A DNA stretch of 6,882 bases, from the NCBI GenBank assembly GCA_027729925.1, contig JAQCEB010000036.1:1-6882 (forward strand), given 5' to 3'. Position numbers and translations under genes: made by a program. The number at the start of each line of letters is the position of its first letter. The stretch's first letter is position 1. This DNA is from Actinomycetota bacterium. Its GTDB lineage: Bacteria > Actinomycetota > Acidimicrobiia > Actinomarinales > Actinomarinaceae. Of this stretch, positions 1-5,712 are shown in pieces. Below the pieces are notes generated by a model. It was not told the DNA's origin, searched no databases, and saw only the letters and a list, made by a program, of their open reading frames with translations.

Positions 1-30
1 CACAATTGAGACTAAATCATATTTATTCAT
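1..30 (-). CDS. 5' end of a CDS leaving the window, possibly a family 2 glycosyltransferase
   Basis: Ten codons are visible, reading MNKYDLVSIV, before the window edge. An AGGAG Shine-Dalgarno lies four bases before the ATG, which supports a real start. The gene follows panB on the same strand after a 71-bp spacer, so the two could be co-transcribed. The residues DLVSIV match the usual opening of GT-A fold family 2 glycosyltransferases, where VSIV is normally followed by a (I/V)PxYN segment. That segment lies outside the window, so the product is a guess from ten residues. It is not obviously PanC, the usual pathway partner of PanB. Confidence 0.5.
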   Translation of the reverse strand, partial: MNKYDLVSIV

Positions 31-34
31 TTTT

Positions 35-39
35 CTCCT
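35..39 (-). promoter_or_regulatory. Shine-Dalgarno for the partial gene at 1-30
   Basis: AGGAG on the minus strand is separated from the ATG by AAAA. It is one of only two clear ribosome binding sites in the window and is the main reason for calling the partial gene. Confidence 0.55.
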
Positions 40-41
40 AT

Positions 42-77
42 GGACACTCGTACGTGGCTTCTTTTGAAGCAGGTACC
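42..77 (-). other. GC-rich leader segment with a short hairpin
   Basis: This 36-base stretch between panB and the next minus-strand start contains 19 G or C, clearly above its AT-rich surroundings. It includes a perfect stem-loop (GCTTC, loop AAAA, GAAGC at 57-70) flanked by the self-complementary GGTACC and CGTACG. No run of U follows the stem, so it is not a typical intrinsic terminator. It could be a structured leader or an mRNA processing site for the downstream gene. No known riboswitch class was recognised. Confidence 0.3.
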
Positions 78-101
78 TCTAAATTTAATACTAGATTTGT
101 C

Positions 102-965
102 TTATGACAGAATTTTCTTAATTTCTTTTTTCCACTCTTTTAAAGAATCTTCTGCGTCACCGCTTAAGCTATATGAGTGCTCATCAGATGGAAATTCTCT
201 AGATTCAACCTCATTTTTATATTGAGTTAATGAATTTACAACATTATCAAATTGATTATCATACCTTTTCACAAATTTTGCATCTATATAATCTTTTGAT
301 TTCATACCAACTAAATCATGTATAACTAAAACTTGTCCATCTGTATATTTTCCAGCACCAATACCAATTGTTGGAATCTCTAAATTTTCAGATATTGATT
401 GCGCTACAATCGTAGGAACTCCTTCTAAAACTATAGAAAAGCAGCCAAGTTTTTGTAAAAGTAGAGCATCTTCAAAAAGCTCAGTTGCTAATTTTAAAGT
501 CTTACCTTGTATTTTATAACCACCCATTACATTCTTTGATTGTGGTGTTAACCCTAAATGGCCCATAACTGGAATCTCAGCATTGATTAGTGCTTCTATA
601 ACCTGTTCTCTTTTTGAGCCACCTTCAATTTTTACAGCATCTGCTTTACCCTCTTTTATAAACCTGCTTGCATTTCTAATAGTTTCTTCATTAGATATGT
701 GATATGACATGTACGGCATATCAGCCACAACTAAAGAATTTGGTTTTGCGTTCGATACAGCTTTAACATGGTGCAGCATTTCATCAACTGTGATAGACAA
801 GGTGTCATCATGGCCTAAAACAACTTGAGCTAAAGAATCACCGACAAGGATAATATCCATTTCAGCTGTTGAGGCAGCTTTTGATGTCGGAAAATCGTAT
901 GCAGTAATCATTGAAATTAAACGATTATGTTTTAAACCGACAATATAAGGTACTGTTTTTTTCAT
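102..965 (-). CDS. panB: 3-methyl-2-oxobutanoate hydroxymethyltransferase (ketopantoate hydroxymethyltransferase)
   Basis: PanB transfers a hydroxymethyl group from 5,10-methylene-tetrahydrofolate to 2-oxoisovalerate. This makes ketopantoate, the first committed step to pantothenate and CoA, in the cytoplasm. Family motifs are complete: TAYDF at residues 21-25, VGDS at 41-44 (metal-binding Asp43), ADMP at 81-84 (Asp82), KIEGG at 112-116 (Glu114), GHLGLTPQ at 135-142, LEGVP at 180-184 (Glu181, equivalent to the E. coli catalytic Glu181) and GIGAG at 201-205. The family's conserved C-terminal FPxxEHS-type motif is at about 258-264. About 23 further residues follow, so the protein is 287 aa against 264 in E. 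coli. The ATG has a strong Shine-Dalgarno, which fixes the start. No panC or panD is visible. Confidence 0.97.
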   Translation of the reverse strand: MKKTVPYIVGLKHNRLISMITAYDFPTSKAASTAEMDIILVGDSLAQVVLGHDDTLSITVDEMLHHVKAVSNAKPNSLVVADMPYMSYHISNEETIRNASRFIKEGKADAVKIEGGSKREQVIEALINAEIPVMGHLGLTPQSKNVMGGYKIQGKTLKLATELFEDALLLQKLGCFSIVLEGVPTIVAQSISENLEIPTIGIGAGKYTDGQVLVIHDLVGMKSKDYIDAKFVKRYDNQFDNVVNSLTQYKNEVESREFPSDEHSYSLSGDAEDSLKEWKKEIKKILS

Positions 966-968
966 TTT

Positions 969-977
969 CCTCTCTCC
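969..977 (-). promoter_or_regulatory. panB ribosome binding site
   Basis: The minus strand reads GGAGAGAGG just before the ATG. The GGAG core lies eight bases from the start codon and a second GAGG lies three bases away. This is a classical site, in contrast to most other genes here. Confidence 0.8.
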
Positions 978-1003
978 GCTTTAAAAGTCGAAGGATTACT
1001 TAT

Positions 1004-1031
1004 ATTTTATAAGTCTATTAAAGTTTTTCAA
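1004..1031 (-). promoter_or_regulatory. Candidate sigma70-type promoter for panB
   Basis: TTGAAA (complement of 1026-1031) is followed by a 16-bp spacer and TAAAAT (complement of 1004-1009). Each hexamer matches the consensus at five of six positions. Transcription would begin near 997, leaving a leader of about 30 nt that contains the Shine-Dalgarno. AT-rich DNA yields such matches easily, so this is a prediction. Confidence 0.4.
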
Positions 1032-1070
1032 TAAAAAAACTAAGTATCTCTTGTTTTTAGTTTTTTTGAA

Positions 1071-1100
1071 TTTACCTTTAAAAGAAAATGAAAATATCAT
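1071..1100 (+). promoter_or_regulatory. Candidate promoter for msrA
   Basis: TTTACC (1071-1076), an 18-bp spacer and TATCAT (1095-1100) resemble a -35/-10 pair. The predicted start near 1107 leaves only about 4-10 nt before the ATG codons at 1111 and 1117, so the message would be almost leaderless. No Shine-Dalgarno is visible. Confidence 0.3.
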
Positions 1101-1116
1101 TTACTTATATATGTAT

Positions 1117-1719
1117 ATGAAAATTTTAAGAACTTTATTCTTACTATTATTAGTATCATGTTCTATTACAGCAAGTGAGGTAGAAGTGAGTGAACAATAC
1201 GAAAAAGCATATTTTGCAGGTGGATGTTTTTGGTGTATGGAACCGCCGTTTGAAGCACTAGATGGTGTTATTGAAGCGACATCTGGATATATGGGTGGAA
1301 CAGTTGAGAATCCAACTTATGAAGAAGTTTGTACTGGTGAAACTGGTCATGCCGAAGTTGTTGAAGTTTTGTTTGACCCAAACATTATCTCTTACCAAGA
1401 ATTATTAGAAGTTTTTTGGCGAAATATAGATCCAACCTCACTTAATTACCAGTTTGCTGATGTTGGTTCTCAGTACAGAACTGAAATATTTACAGTAAAT
1501 GATGAACAAAATGCATTAGCTCTACAATCAAAATTAGAATTAGCTAATTCAGGTAAGTTTACAAAAGAAATTGTTACAGCAATTTCAACAGCACCAGAGT
1601 TCTATATTGCTGAAGAGTATCATCAAGATTTTTACAAAAAACAAAGTATGCGATATCAGATGTATGCAAAAGCTAGTGGTAGGAAAGGTTTTCTAGAAGA
1701 TACTTGGGGAGATAGTTAA
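1117..1719 (+). CDS. msrA: Peptide-methionine (S)-S-oxide reductase MsrA, probable lipoprotein
   Basis: MsrA reduces the S-epimer of methionine sulfoxide in oxidised proteins. The catalytic motif GGCFWC is at residues 35-40 with nucleophile Cys37, followed by MEPPF (41-45), SGYMGG (56-61), TGETGHAEV (73-81) and the DVGSQYRTE block (115-123). The N-terminus is a lipoprotein-type signal: Lys2 and Arg5, a leucine-rich core, then the lipobox LVSC with the lipidated Cys at 15. This points to an anchored protein outside the cytoplasmic membrane. The frame stays open back to a TTG at 1051, but that segment is AT-rich, would bury the signal peptide and overlaps the predicted promoter. ATG 1111 (MYMK) is an equally possible start. 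The stop interlocks with that of the convergent gene. No MsrB domain is fused. Confidence 0.93.
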   Translation: MKILRTLFLLLLVSCSITASEVEVSEQYEKAYFAGGCFWCMEPPFEALDGVIEATSGYMGGTVENPTYEEVCTGETGHAEVVEVLFDPNIISYQELLEVFWRNIDPTSLNYQFADVGSQYRTEIFTVNDEQNALALQSKLELANSGKFTKEIVTAISTAPEFYIAEEYHQDFYKKQSMRYQMYAKASGRKGFLEDTWGDS

Positions 1720-2696
1720 TACATTATAGTTTTAGTTAAATGATGTGGCTCATCATTGGCATGAAACTCTTTCCATAATCTGAAATCTAACTGAGGAATA
1801 ATTATTTTTTCTTCCTGCGATTTAAGTTGATTTATTGCATCTGTAAGTTTTGCAGTAACAAATAATGTCACAGCCCTGATTTCAATTTCCTCTTCGGAGT
1901 CTTTTTCTATCATTTCACCATGAGATATCTTATTAATTAACTCTGGTGAATATGCTGTTATCAACATTTGATTAAGAGCAACTGGAATAATATAGTCTGC
2001 AAATGCAGTCATATTTTCCATATCTTCAATAGAAAAATATTTACTGCTGGAAAGCTCTCTATGTATGCCCCAAAATGCTAATTGAGCAAGTTTAAGAAAA
2101 TAGACTGATTGATTATTGTAATTCGAGTAGTCATCAAACCTTTTAAAGTAAAATATCAGTCTTTCAATTAAACCTTCACCTTCGTGATACAATTTTTTTG
2201 GACCAGCCTTAATAAAATTTAGCCAGTCTCCTTTAAATTCTTCACATAAAATTTCTCCAACTTTATTTAAAGTACAAATTTTCTCTGAATACATTGGCAT
2301 AACTATATTTGCAGAAAATATTTTATGGAATTGCTTTTCAGTGAGCTCAGCCATAAAACTACCGTCCAAAATAGGTATTTCCTCTTCAATAGCTTGATCA
2401 ATTTGATACACCATTGCATCGGTATCAGAATATTCACCATCTTTGTTTTTAATTTGATATTTAATAGAAGTTTCAAAATCTGTGAAAGCGAAGTTTAAAG
2501 TATTAATAAACATATTTTTTCTTATATACAATTCTGGATCAATAGATAAGACAGTAGCTTTAGGCAGTGAATAATCGTACTCAGCAAGTCTCTTTGCTTC
2601 AATATTGAGTTTTTCTAAATCTATGGTAATAAATTTAAGATTATTGATTACAGGTTCGATTGACTTTAATACTTTTGAGTCCCAATTAACGAACAT
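1716..2696 (-). CDS. qng1: Queuosine-5'-phosphate N-glycosylase/hydrolase (Qng1, DUF2419 queuosine salvage family)
   Basis: Qng1 hydrolyses queuosine 5'-monophosphate to queuine and ribose 5-phosphate, so that queuine can be reinserted into tRNA. The 326-aa protein matches the recalled human C9orf64/QNG1 sequence along its whole length. Shared blocks are FINTLNFAF at 63-71 (human FVTDTLNFSF), a MP segment at 133-134, LKLAQ at 201-205 (human YKRAQ), TAFADYIIP at 230-238 (human TMFADYRLP), HGEMIEKDSEEEIEIR at 259-274 (human KGEMLSYGDRQEVEIR), LDFRLWKEFH at 303-312 (human LDYYLWDYAH) and the end PHHLTKTIMY (human PFHRIRCIYY). Active-site candidates Lys202, Asp234 and Asp304 are all present. The length is close to the human 341 aa and no part is missing. 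No Shine-Dalgarno is present, and a TAAGAT box ends six bases before the ATG. The gene is divergent from ribokinase. The family is clear from memory-based comparison; the activity is inferred. Confidence 0.9.
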   Translation of the reverse strand: MFVNWDSKVLKSIEPVINNLKFITIDLEKLNIEAKRLAEYDYSLPKATVLSIDPELYIRKNMFINTLNFAFTDFETSIKYQIKNKDGEYSDTDAMVYQIDQAIEEEIPILDGSFMAELTEKQFHKIFSANIVMPMYSEKICTLNKVGEILCEEFKGDWLNFIKAGPKKLYHEGEGLIERLIFYFKRFDDYSNYNNQSVYFLKLAQLAFWGIHRELSSSKYFSIEDMENMTAFADYIIPVALNQMLITAYSPELINKISHGEMIEKDSEEEIEIRAVTLFVTAKLTDAINQLKSQEEKIIIPQLDFRLWKEFHANDEPHHLTKTIMY

Positions 2697-2702
2697 ATGA
2701 AA

Positions 2703-2708
2703 ATCTTA
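2703..2708 (-). promoter_or_regulatory. Candidate -10 element for qng1
   Basis: TAAGAT on the minus strand ends six bases before the ATG, which would give a leaderless message. No convincing -35 hexamer was found at the right distance. Confidence 0.3.
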
Positions 2709-2709
2709 A

Positions 2710-2738
2710 TAGAAATTTTTGTATTACCTTTTTATACT
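2710..2738 (+). promoter_or_regulatory. Candidate leaderless promoter for ribokinase
   Basis: TAGAAA (2710-2715), a 17-bp spacer and TATACT (2733-2738) form the pair. The -10 ends eight bases before the ATG, so transcription should start at or next to the start codon. Its -35 abuts the -10 of the opposing qng1 promoter, so the two cannot easily be occupied together. Confidence 0.4.
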
Positions 2739-2746
2739 TTGAAATT

Positions 2747-3616
2747 ATGAATCCAAAAATATGTATTGTAGGAAGCGCAAATATTGATCAAATAGCTTAT
2801 GTAGAGAAGACACCTGCTGACGGTGAAACTGTTTTTGGAAACTCCTATCAGATGGGATTTGGTGGAAAAGGTGCTAATCAAGCTGTTATGGCGGGAATAT
2901 TAGGTGCTGAAGTTTATATGGTCTGCTGTTTAGGCAGTGATGTTTATAAAGATATGACCATTGAAAATTTTAAAAAAAACAATGTCAAAACTGATTATAT
3001 TCAAACTGTTAAAGGTTCTAGCGGTGTAGCTCCAATCTGGGTTGATAGCTCAGGACAAAATCGCATAATTGTTATACCTGGTGCCAATGATTTAATTAAT
3101 ACAGAGCAAACACTTAACTCCTTAGAAGCAATTGGAAAGATTGATGTATTAGTTGGTCAGTTTGAAATTCCAATGAATGTGACTGAGCTTGTCTTTGAGT
3201 ATGCATTTAACAAAGGTGTGCAAACTATATTGAATCCAGCTCCTGCAAATAAACCTACAAAAAAACTTCTACAAAGTACTTCATGGTTTATACCCAATGA
3301 AATTGAGTTTGAAGAAATCTTTGGTGCACCTTTTAATGAAGAAAATTTATTTAACTTTTCGGGTGAAATTGATTCAAAAATAATTGTGACGCTTGGTGAA
3401 AAAGGTTGTGCATTTATTAATAACGGCAAAGTTGAGATACTAGGAACTAAACATGTTACTGCGATTGATACAACGGGTGCAGGGGATGCGTTTGTAGGTG
3501 CGTTCTCGTATGCCTTGGGATTGAATCTCTCTATTGTTGAATCATTACAATTAGCTTTAGAGAAAGCGACTGACTCTGTAACAAGAAAAGGAACTCAGAG
3601 TTCTTATAAAAACTAG
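2747..3616 (+). CDS. rbsK: Ribokinase (PfkB family sugar kinase)
   Basis: Ribokinase phosphorylates ribose with ATP to ribose 5-phosphate in the cytoplasm. The first PfkB signature region is GFGGKGANQAV at residues 37-47. The second is DTTGAGDAF at 241-249, with catalytic base Asp247. Ribose-contact positions of E. coli RbsK have counterparts here: Asp14 in ANID, the GGKGAN loop, Glu140 in GQFE and Asp247. NPAPA (163-167), PNEIE (183-187) and VTLGEKG (214-220) are also typical of ribokinases. At 289 aa it is slightly shorter than E. coli RbsK (309 aa). The conserved ribose site favours ribokinase over a nucleoside kinase, though PfkB specificity is hard to fix from sequence. No rbs transporter gene or regulator is adjacent. 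It is divergent from qng1 and its stop overlaps that of the nucleoside phosphorylase. Confidence 0.88.
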   Translation: MNPKICIVGSANIDQIAYVEKTPADGETVFGNSYQMGFGGKGANQAVMAGILGAEVYMVCCLGSDVYKDMTIENFKKNNVKTDYIQTVKGSSGVAPIWVDSSGQNRIIVIPGANDLINTEQTLNSLEAIGKIDVLVGQFEIPMNVTELVFEYAFNKGVQTILNPAPANKPTKKLLQSTSWFIPNEIEFEEIFGAPFNEENLFNFSGEIDSKIIVTLGEKGCAFINNGKVEILGTKHVTAIDTTGAGDAFVGAFSYALGLNLSIVESLQLALEKATDSVTRKGTQSSYKN

Positions 3617-4383
3617 TTGGGTATTTCTAAACTAGCTTCAAGAATCATTTTTGTAGATTTACTTACAGCTTCAAGATATTCATCTTTTGTTAAAGACTCT
3701 TCTCTGTTTTGATCTCCTGCAATTATTAGCAGTGCTCCTGTTCTAAGTTTTCGGTAACTACCTACAACAAAAAGAGTTGCTGCTTCCATTTCAGAACATA
3801 GTACCCCTCCTTTAACCCAAGCTTCCCATTTTTGGTTCAGTTCATATGAAACTGGCATTTTGTCTGGACTATGTTGACCATAGAATGAATCTTTTGACTG
3901 AACAACTCCAAGATGATAATTTGCACCAGATTTAGAAACTGATTTTACTAGTGCAGAAGTCATGTCATGTGAAGAAACAGCTGGGAACTCTATTGGCATG
4001 TACTGTGGTGAGGTTCCTTCTTGTCGAACAGCACCTGTAGCAATTACTGTATCACCAACTCTAGTAAATTCTTGCATAGCACCGGCAGTCCCCAGTCTTA
4101 CCATAGTTTTTGCTCCGATATTTGCTAATTCTTCAATAGCAATTGCAGCTGATGGACATCCTATACCGGTTGAAGTAACGCTAACTGGTCTTCCTTTATA
4201 GGTTCCAGTTACTGTTTTATACTCTCTGTTGTAAGCAACTTCTCTAGCTTCATCAAAATGTTGAGCTATAAAATCCACCCTACCCGGATCACCTGGCAAA
4301 ATAACAAAATCTGCTACGTCGCCTTCCTTCATTCCAATGTGATACTGTATATCACTATCTATTAATGATTTTTTATTTGACAT
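3613..4383 (-). CDS. udp: Uridine phosphorylase-like nucleoside phosphorylase (NP-I family)
   Basis: Enzymes of this family split nucleosides with phosphate into a base and (deoxy)ribose 1-phosphate. The 256-aa length equals that of E. coli Udp (253). Visible phosphate-site residues are Gly31 in PGDPGR, Arg53 in NREY and Arg96 in VRLGTAGA with Thr99. The block STGIGCPSAAIAIEELANIGA at about 71-91 is the family signature region. CSEMEAATLF at 196-205 supplies the ribose-binding Glu198, Met199 and Glu200. In the pyrimidine-recognition segment the E. coli GQER becomes GQHS: Gln170 is kept, but the usual Arg is Ser172. This variant resembles the Gram-positive-type uridine phosphorylase subfamily, so uridine is the likely but unproven substrate. 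The gene is divergent from the P450 gene and lacks a Shine-Dalgarno. Confidence 0.85.
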   Translation of the reverse strand: MSNKKSLIDSDIQYHIGMKEGDVADFVILPGDPGRVDFIAQHFDEAREVAYNREYKTVTGTYKGRPVSVTSTGIGCPSAAIAIEELANIGAKTMVRLGTAGAMQEFTRVGDTVIATGAVRQEGTSPQYMPIEFPAVSSHDMTSALVKSVSKSGANYHLGVVQSKDSFYGQHSPDKMPVSYELNQKWEAWVKGGVLCSEMEAATLFVVGSYRKLRTGALLIIAGDQNREESLTKDEYLEAVSKSTKMILEASLEIPN

Positions 4384-4389
4384 AAAAAA

Positions 4390-4417
4390 ATGTTATCAAT
4401 TAGTCACTAATTGTCAC
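4390..4417 (-). promoter_or_regulatory. Candidate leaderless promoter for the nucleoside phosphorylase
   Basis: On the minus strand GTGACA (complement of 4412-4417, five of six matches to TTGACA) is followed by a 16-bp spacer and TAACAT (complement of 4390-4395). The -10 ends six bases before the ATG. Confidence 0.4.
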
Positions 4418-4419
4418 TA
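4403..4419. repeat. Tandem GTCACTA repeat, candidate operator
   Basis: GTCACTA occurs at 4403-4409 and again at 4413-4419, exactly 10 bp (one helical turn) apart. The first copy lies in the near-palindrome TAGTCACTA. The pair covers the -35 of the minus-strand promoter and lies just upstream of the P450 -35, a position suited to a regulator controlling both genes. No regulator gene is in the window. Confidence 0.35.
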
Positions 4420-4434
4420 TTTTTTTATAAAATT

Positions 4435-4462
4435 TAGACAAATTGCTTTCTATACTGATAAT
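4435..4462 (+). promoter_or_regulatory. Candidate leaderless promoter for the cytochrome P450
   Basis: TAGACA (4435-4440), a 16-bp spacer and GATAAT (4457-4462) form a good pair, placing the start within a base or two of the ATG. An alternative -10, TATACT at 4451-4456, would give a leader of about 7 nt. There is no Shine-Dalgarno. Confidence 0.45.
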
Positions 4463-4470
4463 TTAGAACT

Positions 4471-5670
4471 ATGGAAATTCCAGTAATTCAATTCCCAAAT
4501 GAAAATAAAGAGTTCATAGATAATCCTTATCCATTTTTACAAAAAATTAGAGAGCAATCCGCAGTTGTTTTAGACGAAATTTCTAGTTTACAACTTATAA
4601 CTCGATTTGAAGATGTTAAAAATGTTCAAACTAGTAAGAATTTCTCATCTAGTTCAGCTGAGGGATTCGAACAAGCAAGTTCAAGTATGATAAAAAAAGA
4701 AGATTTCGAATACTTTTATAAAACTGAGGAGTTCTCTTTATTAAATCTAGAAGGTCAACTTCACGGTGATTTAAGAAATTTGGTAGCCAAAGCATTCTCA
4801 AATAGACAGGTGCAAGAATTAAGACCTTTTATGGAATTCAAATCTAAAGAACTTATGAATAGATTAAGAGGTTCAGAGTTTGATCTTTTGTCAGATTATG
4901 CACAACCATACTCAATAGCTGTAATCGGCAAACTTCTTGGAGTTCCAGAAACTATGTATGATGAATTTCTTGATTGGTCAAACAAAATCGTAAAAATGTA
5001 CGATTTAAAAGTAAGCAAGGATGATGCTGAATTAGCTGAGAAAGCTGCCCATGATTTTTATGAGTTTACTTTGGACCTAATTAATCAGAAAATTGCAAAG
5101 CCTGAAGATGACATGATAACAAGGCTTGCAAATGTCACTGAAAACGACCAAAGATTAACTAAAAATCAAATTATATGTACCGTGATTTTATTATTAAATG
5201 CTGGTCACGAAGCAACTGTAAACACTATTGGTAATTCTATGGTTGCCTTATCAAGAAATAATATAGAAACTAAGAATCTTCATCAGCAACATAATGTAAA
5301 AAATATAATTGAAGAATTAATTAGATACGACAGTCCTTTACAGTTTTTTCAAAGGTGGGTGTTAGAAGATTCGATTATTGGAGGTTATGAAATTAAAAAA
5401 GGAAGTAAAGTAGCAATACTATTAGGTTCTGCAAACAGAGATAAGGAAGCTTTTGATGAGCCAGATACAATCAATTTTGAAAGAAGTAACCTTAACCATA
5501 CAAGCTTTGGAGGCGGCGTTCATTTTTGTTTAGGTGCTCATCTTGCACGTTTAGAACTTGAAGTTTCATTTAACAACCTTTTAGATACAAGTGTTAATTT
5601 ACGTGAAGAGCCACAAAGAACAGGCGCTTTTGGAATTCGTGGCTTTAAAAAGGTTCTAGTAAATATATAA
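4471..5670 (+). CDS. Cytochrome P450 monooxygenase, soluble bacterial type
   Basis: This is a 399-aa haem-thiolate monooxygenase of normal bacterial length with no membrane anchor. The haem-binding loop FGGGVHFCLG is at residues 346-355 with ligand Cys353. The K-helix ExxR is Glu282-Arg285 in EELIRY. The I-helix oxygen-activation motif AGHEAT is at 244-249. The C-helix block HGDLRNLV at 98-105 corresponds to the usual HxxLRxLV haem-propionate region. Proteins of this kind hydroxylate small hydrophobic substrates using electrons from a ferredoxin and its reductase. Neither gene is next to it, so partners must be encoded elsewhere. The substrate cannot be read from the sequence. It is transcribed away from the nucleoside phosphorylase, with its own predicted leaderless promoter. 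Confidence 0.95.
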   Translation: MEIPVIQFPNENKEFIDNPYPFLQKIREQSAVVLDEISSLQLITRFEDVKNVQTSKNFSSSSAEGFEQASSSMIKKEDFEYFYKTEEFSLLNLEGQLHGDLRNLVAKAFSNRQVQELRPFMEFKSKELMNRLRGSEFDLLSDYAQPYSIAVIGKLLGVPETMYDEFLDWSNKIVKMYDLKVSKDDAELAEKAAHDFYEFTLDLINQKIAKPEDDMITRLANVTENDQRLTKNQIICTVILLLNAGHEATVNTIGNSMVALSRNNIETKNLHQQHNVKNIIEELIRYDSPLQFFQRWVLEDSIIGGYEIKKGSKVAILLGSANRDKEAFDEPDTINFERSNLNHTSFGGGVHFCLGAHLARLELEVSFNNLLDTSVNLREEPQRTGAFGIRGFKKVLVNI

Positions 5671-5675
5671 ATTTA

Positions 5676-5706
5676 TTCAACTTAAATTAATTTCTGCATT
5701 TACAAT
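5676..5706 (+). promoter_or_regulatory. Candidate promoter for the trans-sulfuration enzyme
   Basis: TACAAT (5701-5706) matches the -10 consensus at five of six positions and ends six bases before the ATG. A weak -35, TTCAAC (5676-5681), lies 19 bp upstream. This suggests a separate start within the 42-bp gap after the P450 gene, although read-through is also possible. Confidence 0.35.
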
Positions 5707-5712
5707 CTTTAT

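Noticed and set aside
57..70. Stem-loop after panB as an intrinsic terminator.
   Set aside because: The stem is only 5 bp and no U-tract follows it on either strand in the right place.
3..107. Plus-strand open frame running in from the left edge and ending at TGA 105-107, which could be the tail of a gene convergent with panB.
   Set aside because: Its codons in 48-77 (TCG, TAC, GTG, ACC) are G/C-ending, unlike the real genes here, and it conflicts with the Shine-Dalgarno-supported minus-strand start at 30. It cannot be fully excluded without sequence to the left.
1051..1116. N-terminal extension of msrA from a TTG codon.
   Set aside because: It has no ribosome binding site, is made of A/T runs, covers the predicted promoter and would bury a well-formed lipoprotein signal.
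3157..3429. A 90-codon open frame antisense to the ribokinase gene.
   Set aside because: It is a shadow of the ribokinase reading frame, with no ribosome binding site and no recognisable protein motif.
3962..4201. A 79-codon open frame antisense to the nucleoside phosphorylase gene.
   Set aside because: It overlaps the conserved catalytic blocks of a clear gene and has no initiation signal or family resemblance.
4662..4672. GGGATTCGAAC, which on the minus strand resembles a tRNA T-arm.
   Set aside because: It lies inside the P450 coding frame, and no acceptor stem, anticodon arm or D-arm could be assembled around it.
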